Position numbers and translations under genes: made by a program
Part shown: one piece after another, positions 44,493-51,944 of the stretch
Layout: each line of letters starts with the position of its first letter
How positions within the stretch are numbered: the first letter of the stretch is position 1
The notes under the pieces: generated by a model
The model's input: only the letters and a program-made list of their open reading frames with translations
Databases searched by the model: none
Told to the model about the DNA's origin: nothing
Source of the DNA: JAKLKS01 sp964370855
GTDB lineage: Bacteria > Planctomycetota > JAJSAM01 > JAKLKS01
NCBI GenBank assembly: GCA_964370855.1
Contig: CAYJMF010000001.1
Span: 1-64,000 of the forward strand
DNA: 64,000 bases
Reading direction: 5' to 3'

Positions 44493-44707
44493 TCCGGAGG
44501 CTGCACCTCTCCAGCGGTTCATCCGAGGACACCAGTCAGGAGATGGGACTGCCGGCCATGGCGAAAACCTCGCGGCCCCCTCTCGTGACGGCTCGGAGGT
44601 TGGCCCGATGGGAGCCCGACTCGGAGATGGGGCCGTCTAGAGGTATGCTCTTTGGAGTAGACGGTCCGTCGTATCGATGCCCCTGTTCGTATACGACTGA
44701 GGAACTG
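44493..44707. other. Intergenic region ahead of the IetAS-like pair
   Basis: No gene apparent. It should contain the promoter for the ATPase-protease pair; TTTGGAGTAGACGG near 44649 and TCGTATACGACTGA near 44687 are the most AT-containing parts. The palindrome TCGTATACGA (44687-44696) lies shortly before the start codon and could be an operator. Confidence 0.4.
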
Positions 44708-45697
44708 ATGGCCACAGCTGCCCAGGTGAAGGCTCTGATCCGCACGTACGCTGAACGCGACGACGACCGGTTCTTCACGGTCGCGCTGCAAGTCGCTGCC
44801 CATGCTGCGCGGACCGGGCACACGAAGTTCGCTCAGGAGCTGAAGCAGGTCATCGAGGAGGCTCAGTCCCGGGCAAGGTCCGCACCACCCGCACCCGGCG
44901 CAAAGATCGTCTCGATCATCCAGCCCAGGGGTGAGTTGGCTGGCCTACTTACCGTCGAGTACCCGAAGCAGCGACTCGCGAGCATGGCGCTGGACGACTC
45001 AGTCCGCCAGAGGCTGGACCGAGTTCTCCTTGAACAGAGGCACCAAGGTCGCATCCGGGAGCATGGGTTTGGTCCGATGCGCAAGCTGCTCCTGGTCGGG
45101 CCACCCGGGACCGGGAAGACGATGACCGCGGGGGTGCTCGCGGCCGAACTGGGACTCCCACTTTTCACCATCCAACTGGATGGCCTGATCACGAAGTACA
45201 TGGGGGAGACAGCAGCCAAGCTGAGGTTGATCTTCGATGCGATCCGGCAGACGCGGGCGATCTACCTCTTTGACGAGTTCGATGCCATCGGAGGCAAGCG
45301 CGTGGCATCGAACGATGTCGGCGAGATCCGCCGTGTGCTCAATTCGTTCCTTCAGTTCCTGGAGCAGGACACCTCCGAGAGTCTTATTCTCGGAGCAACG
45401 AACCACCCTGAACTTCTAGATCGCGCCCTGTTCCGACGATTTGACTCAGTCATCGAGTACGACCTCCCTTCACCCATAGTTGCCCAATCGGTGATGAAGG
45501 CACGGCTCTCCCTGCTCGACACCTCGGAGATCGACTGGAGAGCGTCTGTTGGTGGCGCGAAGGGACTCAGTCACTCAGACGTGGCACGCGCCTGTGAGAG
45601 CGCCGCCAAGGACGCCATCCTTGCACACAAACTGAAGATCGAGACGGACGCGCTCCTTCGAGCGCTGAACGACCGAAGGGCTGTTCAAGGCAGGTAG
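44708..45697 (+). CDS. ietA: AAA ATPase of IetAS-like defence pair
   Basis: 329 aa from ATG 44708; the frame is open upstream but without a ribosome binding site there. One classical AAA domain: Walker A GPPGTGKT (131-138), Walker B IYLFDEFDAI (185-194), sensor-1 N232 in GATNHPE, arginine finger region RALFRRFD (239-246). Small helical N-terminus. An AAA ATPase of this size next to a cytoplasmic subtilase is the layout of IetAS, known from Agrobacterium plasmid exclusion and shown to act against phage. The ATPase would sense the trigger and control the protease. Confidence 0.85.
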   Translation: MATAAQVKALIRTYAERDDDRFFTVALQVAAHAARTGHTKFAQELKQVIEEAQSRARSAPPAPGAKIVSIIQPRGELAGLLTVEYPKQRLASMALDDSVRQRLDRVLLEQRHQGRIREHGFGPMRKLLLVGPPGTGKTMTAGVLAAELGLPLFTIQLDGLITKYMGETAAKLRLIFDAIRQTRAIYLFDEFDAIGGKRVASNDVGEIRRVLNSFLQFLEQDTSESLILGATNHPELLDRALFRRFDSVIEYDLPSPIVAQSVMKARLSLLDTSEIDWRASVGGAKGLSHSDVARACESAAKDAILAHKLKIETDALLRALNDRRAVQGR

Positions 45698-45715
45698 TGC
45701 CCAGGAGGGGAGCGC

Positions 45716-48235
45716 GTGCCGGCTCCGCGGGATCGTCGCCACATCGTGCTTCCGGGGCAACCACAGACTGAGCCCTACAAGCCTTGGCCCAGGGGCGGCA
45801 GCAGCCCGCTCCCACCGCTGCCTCCCCACCTACGACGCAGGCATGCGACCCGGCTGAAGGCCGAAGTCGAGCAGGCCAAGGAAGACGCTGACCTTCGACG
45901 GAAGGCAGCGGTGCAAGCCGGCTTCGAGCGAACCGTCAACGCGATCACTCTGGCGTTCGTGAGCCCTCCGGGGTTCGACCTAGAACTTGGTTCACTTGAG
46001 AGTCAGCGGAAAGGCATCGAGCTCCTGTCCGTACAGGCAGAGCAGCGGGCGGACGGCGACCTCTCTCAGCGCGCGGTGGTGAGGGTTCCGGATGAAGAGG
46101 TGGGCTTCTTCCTCAAGCGATTTGAGGCATTCGCAACCGAGAAGACCAAGGAGAAGGGCAACCCGAAGCACCAGCAGATGGTGCAGCGTATCGCCGCGGT
46201 TCGGCTCGCCACACTCAGGGAACTATGGACTGACTCAGCCCCTTACCCCGCCGACGGAGCGGTCGTCTGGTGGGAGATCTGGCTTCGAAGGCGGGACGGC
46301 ATGGAAGAAGGTCGACTTGCGTCCTTCGCGGAGACTGCAGGAGTCGCGCTTGGTGCGAGCAGGCTCGGTTTCGAAGATCGGACTGTAGTACTGGCGCGAG
46401 CCACGCCTGAGCAACTCGCTGCCTCGGTTGATGTCTTGGGTGACATCGCGGAGGCCCGTCTGGCCAAGGAGTCACCGAGTTTCTTCGAAGAACTCCCCCC
46501 TACAGAGCAAGCCGAGTGGACAGCGGATCTCCTTCAGCGCATGTCCGCCCCCAGAGCGGACGCCCCTTCGGTGTGCGTGCTCGATACGGGCGTGCACCGC
46601 GGACATCCCCTCCTTCAGGGTGCGACCGCGGCCACCGACGTCCAATCATGTGATGTCGCTTGGGGCGTTGATGATCACCACGGTCACGGGACTGAGATGG
46701 CAGGGCTTGCACTTCTGGGTGACCTGGGCCCCCATCTTGCGGGTGGCGCCGCTGTCCCCGTGAACCACCGACTGGAGTCAGTGAAGATCCTGCCCCCGGT
46801 CGGACTCGCCCCTACTCCCCCCGAACTCTATGGCGCTCGCACGGCTCAAGCGAGCAGTCTCGTGGAGATTCAGGCACCGGCTCGATCGCGCGCCTTTCTG
46901 ATGGCAGTGTGCTGCCAAGACACTCGAGACCGAGGGTTACCGACGTCATGGTCGGCGGCAGTGGATGCATTGGCATCCGGCAGGACTTTTGATCCCTCAA
47001 CTCAGGGCCTTGTGTACATAGATGCTCACGCTCCGGCAGACGGGCGGCTCTTCGTCCTTGCTGCAGGGAATGTTGATGACCTCGCACTCGAGCACCTGGA
47101 CCGAAGCGACCTGGAGGTCGTACACGACCCCGGGCAAGCCTGGAATGCGCTGACGGTCGGAGCGTTCACGGAGCGCGGTGTAATTCAAGATCCGGGATAC
47201 GAAGACTGGCGCCCAGTCTCAGCACCGGGAGGCCTCTCTCCCTACAGCGCGACGTCAATCTCGTTTGGTAGCCAGTGGCCCTTGAAACCGGATGTTGTGT
47301 TTGAAGGCGGCAACGTCGGACATAACGGAGCCGGGCAGTTCCAGGCAGGTCTCCCGTCTCTGTCGCTCCTCACAACCTACCGGCGGCCAGCGGTCGGACA
47401 CTTCGTCTCATCCTGGGCCACCAGTGCGGCGGCAGCCCAAGCTGCCAGAATGGCCGCACGCATTCGCCATCAGTATCAGGAACTCTGGCCAGAGACTGTC
47501 CGAGCGCTTATCGCGAATTCTGCACGCTGGACTCCGCAGATGAGGGCTCTATTGGGCAGTTCCGCAACTGCTCGTGCCAAGGAGAACCTCGTCCGGAGAT
47601 TTGGTCTCGGGGTTCCAGACGAGAGCCGGGCTATGTACAGCGCTCGAGATGCGCTGACCCTGGTCTCGCAGTCAGTCATCAGGCCATTCGAGGATGGTGC
47701 CCTGCGCGAGCTTCACTTCCATGCCCTTCCGTGGCCCAGAGAGGAGCTCGCCCATCTCGGTGAGATGCCCGTCTCGCTGAGGGTCACCCTCTCCTACTTC
47801 GTTGAGCCGAACCCTGGAAGGCGAGGGTGGAAGTTGCGCCACAGTTACGCTTCGCATGGATTGAGATTTGAGGTGAAGGGAGCATTTGAAGAGGTCGACC
47901 ACTTTCGTGCTCGCCTGAATCGGTTGGCTGTCGAAGAGGAGACTGAGCGCCCCACGACAGAGGACTCCGGAGACGGGTGGTTTCTAGGCCGGACCCTTCG
48001 CACCCGCGGATCGCTGCACTCCGATGTCTGGCAGGGGACAGCGGCGGATCTGGCCGAGCGGGGGCAAGTCGCGGTTTTTCCCGTGTCTGGTTGGTGGAAG
48101 GCGCAACAGAAGCGAGATCGCAGCGAGATCGGCGCCAGGTATGCGTTGATCGTGACGATCGAGTCTCCTAGTGTCGATGTCGACATCTGGACTCCGGTAG
48201 CCCAACTCGTGGGCGTTCCTGTGACATCGCATTAG
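45716..48235 (+). CDS. ietS: Subtilisin-like protease of IetAS-like defence pair
   Basis: 839 aa from GTG 45716, with AGGAGGGG upstream and 18 bases after the ATPase gene. No signal peptide, so it is cytoplasmic, unlike the subtilase at 39933. Catalytic triad: D290 in VLDTGVHRGHP, H324 in HHGHGTEMAG, S570 in SSWATSAAAA; the usual GTS before Ser is ATS here. Residues 25-60 are a charged coiled coil. The C-terminal 200 residues are beta-rich, ending in YALIVTIESPSVDVDIW. Expected to cleave host or phage proteins once released by the partner ATPase. The targets are unknown. Confidence 0.88.
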   Translation: MPAPRDRRHIVLPGQPQTEPYKPWPRGGSSPLPPLPPHLRRRHATRLKAEVEQAKEDADLRRKAAVQAGFERTVNAITLAFVSPPGFDLELGSLESQRKGIELLSVQAEQRADGDLSQRAVVRVPDEEVGFFLKRFEAFATEKTKEKGNPKHQQMVQRIAAVRLATLRELWTDSAPYPADGAVVWWEIWLRRRDGMEEGRLASFAETAGVALGASRLGFEDRTVVLARATPEQLAASVDVLGDIAEARLAKESPSFFEELPPTEQAEWTADLLQRMSAPRADAPSVCVLDTGVHRGHPLLQGATAATDVQSCDVAWGVDDHHGHGTEMAGLALLGDLGPHLAGGAAVPVNHRLESVKILPPVGLAPTPPELYGARTAQASSLVEIQAPARSRAFLMAVCCQDTRDRGLPTSWSAAVDALASGRTFDPSTQGLVYIDAHAPADGRLFVLAAGNVDDLALEHLDRSDLEVVHDPGQAWNALTVGAFTERGVIQDPGYEDWRPVSAPGGLSPYSATSISFGSQWPLKPDVVFEGGNVGHNGAGQFQAGLPSLSLLTTYRRPAVGHFVSSWATSAAAAQAARMAARIRHQYQELWPETVRALIANSARWTPQMRALLGSSATARAKENLVRRFGLGVPDESRAMYSARDALTLVSQSVIRPFEDGALRELHFHALPWPREELAHLGEMPVSLRVTLSYFVEPNPGRRGWKLRHSYASHGLRFEVKGAFEEVDHFRARLNRLAVEEETERPTTEDSGDGWFLGRTLRTRGSLHSDVWQGTAADLAERGQVAVFPVSGWWKAQQKRDRSEIGARYALIVTIESPSVDVDIWTPVAQLVGVPVTSH

Positions 48236-48412
48236 GAGAACCTGGTAGCGATTCCGGTTCCTCACGTTTCCCTGATCCGTCTGTTGATCCGCTAGGGGGC
48301 CGAGCCTGCCATCCGGGACCTGCCCCCCCATTTGGCGAGACCGAGCAAGGCAGGAGTGACGCCGGAGGGGCAGAACGAGCCGGTGGGGATGCGGGTGGGG
48401 TAGGGGAATCGA

Positions 48413-49048
48413 ATGGCACGAGTGGTCGGGCGACCTGGGAGCGTCACAGCCCTCGAGGCCGATGTTGACGCAAGGCGGCAAGAGGCGGTCGGTTGCCTTG
48501 GAGTGTTCGGCCGTGTCCTCAGCGCCGTCCTGGGTCAGAGTCGAATCGAGACCCGATCACGGGGCATGCTTCGGGCTGGCGCGTATGGGGAGACTCGTGT
48601 GGCCGAGGAGCTAGAGCTCCTCCCGGACTCCTACTGGGTCATCCACGATGTCCGCCTCCGGTCGACAAGCCCTATGAAGTTCGATGGCAAGGGGCTCTTC
48701 ACAGCCCAGGTGGACCACCTCGTCGTGGGCCCCACGGGGGTGTTCGTGATCGAGGCGAAGTGCTGGTCCACGGACCTGGCGTCCGCCGACTTGCCCTTCA
48801 GCCCTTTCGACCAGGTTCGACGGGCCGGCTACCTGTGCTACAGGCTCCTGAAGGAGAATGTGGGAGAGACCAAGGTCCAGCAGATCATCGTCTCCGTCGG
48901 GGCGCCTCTCAGGAGGGTCAACGACCACCACGTCCAACTCGTTTGGCCTAACGGGTTGGTGCGCTGGATCGTGGGTGGCAGGGATAGGCTCCCTTCAGTT
49001 CGGGTAGACGCCATTGCGAACTATCTGGCGGGACTGGTCGGCACCTGA
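48413..49048 (+). CDS. NERD-domain protein
   Basis: 211 aa, ATG 48413 with GGGGAA upstream. The nuclease-related NERD domain is clear: GAYGETRVAEEL (56-67), VDHLVVGPTGVFVIEAKCW with D101, E114 and K116 as the likely metal-site residues, and the helix with Gln after it. The C-terminal segment (VQLVWPNGLVRWIVGG) is beta. NERD proteins are distant relatives of PD-(D/E)XK nucleases, often near mobile genes. It may belong functionally to the preceding pair, but there are 177 bases between them. Confidence 0.8.
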   Translation: MARVVGRPGSVTALEADVDARRQEAVGCLGVFGRVLSAVLGQSRIETRSRGMLRAGAYGETRVAEELELLPDSYWVIHDVRLRSTSPMKFDGKGLFTAQVDHLVVGPTGVFVIEAKCWSTDLASADLPFSPFDQVRRAGYLCYRLLKENVGETKVQQIIVSVGAPLRRVNDHHVQLVWPNGLVRWIVGGRDRLPSVRVDAIANYLAGLVGT

Positions 49049-49223
49049 GTCCTCGCCCGGAGTGGCGACCACCGAGATTACAGACTCTCTGGGAACGAGG
49101 ACTAGCCAGGCCTCCTGCGACGGACGAGCACAGAGAAGCAGCCATCCCCCATTGAGGCGACTGGCCTCGGTGTGGCATGCTCAACGAACAGCGCACTCTC
49201 CCGTGCGCAACCGAGGGAATTCC
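49049..49223. other. Short intergenic region
   Basis: No gene seen. It probably holds the promoter of the glycosyltransferase-radical SAM-kinase operon. Confidence 0.4.
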
Positions 49224-49988
49224 ATGAGCGTACTCGTGATCCCGTCCTTCATCAGAAGCCGCTGGGATCGGAAGTGCCTTGATCGCCTGTTGCAGAGCGT
49301 CCGCGAGCAGTCCGTTCCCTTCGACCGTGTGTACGTCGTGGACGATGCGAGCCCCGCGGAGTGGGAGGTCGATCCCGGTCTCGCGGAGCGCATCCGCCTC
49401 GACAAGAACGGCGGGCCCGCCATGGCCCGGAACGTCGGGATCGACCGCGCACTCGCCGATGGCGCTGAGCATGTCCTCTTCACGGACCACGACTGTGTTC
49501 TCGACCGGGCCTGGAACGAGCACATGGTCCGTTTCCTCGAGATGACGACGTTCGGAGCCGTCGGCGGGATGACCTACGCCCTCGGATCGACGCTGCTCGA
49601 CCACTACCACGACCTGAACGGAACCCTGAACGGCAAGTGGCTCCTCCCGGGCCGAAAGGAGCTCTGGTACATGCCGTCCCTCAACTTCGGCATGAAGGCC
49701 GAAGTGGCGAGGGACTTCACGTTCGACGAGCGGTTCCCCACGGCCGCGGGCGAGGACGTCGACATCTGCCTGCGCATCCGGAGCAAACACCGGATCGGGT
49801 TCTGCCCCGGCGCCAGGCTGTGGCACGACTTCGGCTACCGCTCCACCCTAACGGGACTCCCGCGGTTCGTCCGGCTGTTCATGAAGTACAAGAGCTCCAG
49901 CGCGACGCTTTACGACGGGCACACGGTCCTGCTCTGGGACTCGTCGGAGTCCATCTATGAGGGGAATGCACATGAGCCTCATCTATAG
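49224..49988 (+). CDS. Family 2 glycosyltransferase
   Basis: 254 aa from ATG 49224 behind GAGGGAA. GT-A fold signs: an opening strand (SVLVIPSFIRSRW), VYVVDDASPAEW (nucleotide site Asp 40-41), the DHD (88-90) metal-binding DxD, and GEDVDICLRIR (176-186) with the catalytic-base-type Asp. It lacks membrane anchors. The substrate is not visible. Its 3' end overlaps the start of the radical SAM gene, so sugar transfer and radical chemistry should act on the same product or its carrier. Confidence 0.85.
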   Translation: MSVLVIPSFIRSRWDRKCLDRLLQSVREQSVPFDRVYVVDDASPAEWEVDPGLAERIRLDKNGGPAMARNVGIDRALADGAEHVLFTDHDCVLDRAWNEHMVRFLEMTTFGAVGGMTYALGSTLLDHYHDLNGTLNGKWLLPGRKELWYMPSLNFGMKAEVARDFTFDERFPTAAGEDVDICLRIRSKHRIGFCPGARLWHDFGYRSTLTGLPRFVRLFMKYKSSSATLYDGHTVLLWDSSESIYEGNAHEPHL

Positions 49989-50991
49989 GAAGCGCGCGAA
50001 TGCCCCGAGCCTCACGCACTGGATGTACGACTACTACGGGGAGTTGAAGCCGTTCGCCCGCCGCATCGACCGGAAGATGGCGGTGCTCCCGCTCGTGTTC
50101 CTGAAGTCGCTCGAGTGGGCGATCTACCGGTGGTACCGGACCCCGATCCGGCGTTTCTACGGCGTGAAGGGCAACGAGCTGATCTACATGATCACGCGCC
50201 GGTGCGGCGAGCGCTGCCCCAAGTGCAACATCCCGGCGAACCCCGAGTTGAACCCCGATCACCTCGCTTTGGACCACTTTCTCGAGTGCCTGCGCCGGCT
50301 CCACGAGAACCTCTACCAGGTGACGCTCACGGGTGGCGAGCCGATGATCTTCCGCGAGGATCTCCTTCGCATCGCCGAGGAGGCCCGGATGCTCGGGGTC
50401 CCCATGGTCGTAGTGACCGCCGGAGCCCTGCTGACGGAGCCGTTCCTCCGCCGGTACGGGGAGCTGCGCCATGTGCTCGTCATCTCGCTCGACACCGTCG
50501 ATCCGGCGAAGTGGAAGGCCTTCCGGGGACGCGATCACTACGAGCGGGTCATGCACAACGTCGCCCTCGCCCGGGAGGTCCTGGGCGACCGCCTTCGGGT
50601 CCAGTCGGTCCTCGCCCGGGAGAGCGAGCACGATATCGCTGGCGTTGCCGCGTTCTGCCGGGAACGCGGGATCCGCCACTCGATCCAGCCCTACATGGAC
50701 TTCGGCGGCACATGGCACGGCGTCGACGGGTTGAAGGTCGGCGACGAGCCGTGCGCGGCGCGGAAGAACATCTGCATCTACCCGAACGGGGACGTCGTCA
50801 AGTGCTTCGACCACCGGCGCATCCCGATTGCCCGGGATCCCCTCGGCAACATCGGGCGCGAGGACATCATCGAGATCCTGTGCCGTAGGCGCGCGACCGA
50901 GGTGTCACGCGTGATGAAGACATGCAACCTCCCCTGCAAGCAGATGTCCTGCAACAAGCCCGCCGTCCTCCTCGATGAGGTGCCGGCGTGA
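49972..50991 (+). CDS. Radical SAM/SPASM-type enzyme
   Basis: 339 aa from ATG 49972 (GAGGGGA upstream). Motif C78-x3-C82-x2-C85 (RRCGERCPKCNIP) binds the SAM cluster. GGEP (121-124) binds the SAM methionine moiety. The C-terminal third has C261, C268, C278, C304, C318, C322 and C327, enough for an auxiliary SPASM-type iron-sulphur cluster. It starts inside the glycosyltransferase gene and its TGA overlaps the kinase GTG. SPASM enzymes often modify peptides or sugars. No obvious precursor peptide is encoded nearby. It is not a viperin: the Cys context and the auxiliary cluster domain differ. Confidence 0.85.
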   Translation: MSLIYRKRANAPSLTHWMYDYYGELKPFARRIDRKMAVLPLVFLKSLEWAIYRWYRTPIRRFYGVKGNELIYMITRRCGERCPKCNIPANPELNPDHLALDHFLECLRRLHENLYQVTLTGGEPMIFREDLLRIAEEARMLGVPMVVVTAGALLTEPFLRRYGELRHVLVISLDTVDPAKWKAFRGRDHYERVMHNVALAREVLGDRLRVQSVLARESEHDIAGVAAFCRERGIRHSIQPYMDFGGTWHGVDGLKVGDEPCAARKNICIYPNGDVVKCFDHRRIPIARDPLGNIGREDIIEILCRRRATEVSRVMKTCNLPCKQMSCNKPAVLLDEVPA

Positions 50992-51545
50992 CGCCTCCCG
51001 ACCTCATCGTGATCCGAGGGGCGCCGGGCTCCGGAAAGAGCGAGGCCGCGAAGTGCCTGGCGGCGCGTCTCGGCCGTGGCGCACGGGTGGAAGTCGACAC
51101 GCTGCGGGCGATGATCGTCTCCGTGGACTGGACAGACCAGCGGGAGCACATCGCCGTGCTTTCGCTTTCCGTGAGCATGGTCGCCGGCTTCCTTCGGCTG
51201 GGACACCGCCCCGTGATCGTGGTGGACACCTTCAGCGGGGACAAGTTGGGGAGGTTCCTGGATGACGTCGGAGCCGCACACCCTGGAGCATCGGTGCGCC
51301 CGTTCTCGCTTGCCCCGAGCAAGTCGGCGCTCCGAGCCCGGGTCGAGGCCAGACCGGAGGGTGGCTACAAGGACCTCCGCGTCTGCGAGAAGCTGAATGC
51401 AGATGTCGCCCGCCGGCTCGTTCCTGGAGAAACGCTCATCGACAACTCCTCGCTCACGCCGGAGGAGTCCGTGGATGTGATCATGAGGGCTTGCCAGATT
51501 TCCACTCACCTCACTCCCGCCGCAGCGCCCCCTCCGGGAGCTTGA
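50988..51545 (+). CDS. P-loop kinase (AAA_33/zeta-like)
   Basis: 185 aa from GTG 50988, coupled to the radical SAM stop. Walker A is GAPGSGKS (11-18), followed by a helix with EVDTLRAMIVSVDW, where a lid-type Asp and Arg lie. HRPVIVVDTF is the Walker-B-like strand, and LRARVEARPEGGYKDL contains the arginines expected of a nucleotide or sugar kinase lid. Related to small-molecule and polynucleotide kinases. With the two upstream genes it forms a three-enzyme operon; phosphorylation of the glycosylated or rearranged product is inferred. Confidence 0.8.
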   Translation: MTPPDLIVIRGAPGSGKSEAAKCLAARLGRGARVEVDTLRAMIVSVDWTDQREHIAVLSLSVSMVAGFLRLGHRPVIVVDTFSGDKLGRFLDDVGAAHPGASVRPFSLAPSKSALRARVEARPEGGYKDLRVCEKLNADVARRLVPGETLIDNSSLTPEESVDVIMRACQISTHLTPAAAPPPGA

Positions 51546-51834
51546 GCTCCCGCCCGTCGGCGGGGGCGGTGTAGGTACCGAGGTCGGTGCGACCACGCCC
51601 GGCGTTCCAGAAGAGGACGACGGGGCCCGGTGGCAGGCCGCTGAGCCGGAAGGTGCCGTCCTCCGTCGAGGTCTCCACTCCCATGTAGTGCTCCCCTCCC
51701 ACCTCGCCCCCGAACCAGGTGCTGAGTGCGGGTTTCCCCTCGGATGTCAGAAGACGGCCGGTGACCTCGAAGCCTTCCTTCACCGTGAGACGGACATTCG
51801 ATCGGACGAGGTGGACCGTTCCATGGTCTCCACG
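51511..51834 (-). pseudogene. Remnant of a carboxypeptidase-regulatory-like domain protein
   Basis: The 3' end reads as one beta-sandwich domain of the carboxypeptidase-regulatory-like type: FEVTGRLLTSEGKPAL, TSTEDGTFRLSGLPPGPVVL, ending LPEGALRRE. Sense sequence continues upstream of the first usable start (GTVHLVRSNVRLTV) until a TGA, so the gene is the truncated 3' end of a larger multidomain protein. Overlaps the kinase 3' end on the other strand. Confidence 0.55.
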
Positions 51835-51944
51835 GATGAGTCACCGGCCGGGGCCCGGTCGTTTCAGGGTATCCGGGAGAGCATCCAGAGGCGGCCTGGG
51901 TGCGGGAAGGACCGGTGGCGTCGGGATCGGGGGCCGACGGCTCC

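Noticed and set aside
41640..44522. Long minus-strand open frame of 960 codons
   Set aside because: Antisense shadow of the secreted subtilase, which has a signal peptide, catalytic triad and repeated domains.
49972..50991. Radical SAM enzyme as a prokaryotic viperin
   Set aside because: The kinase next to it suggested this, but the Cys motif context differs and the C-terminus has SPASM-type cysteines.
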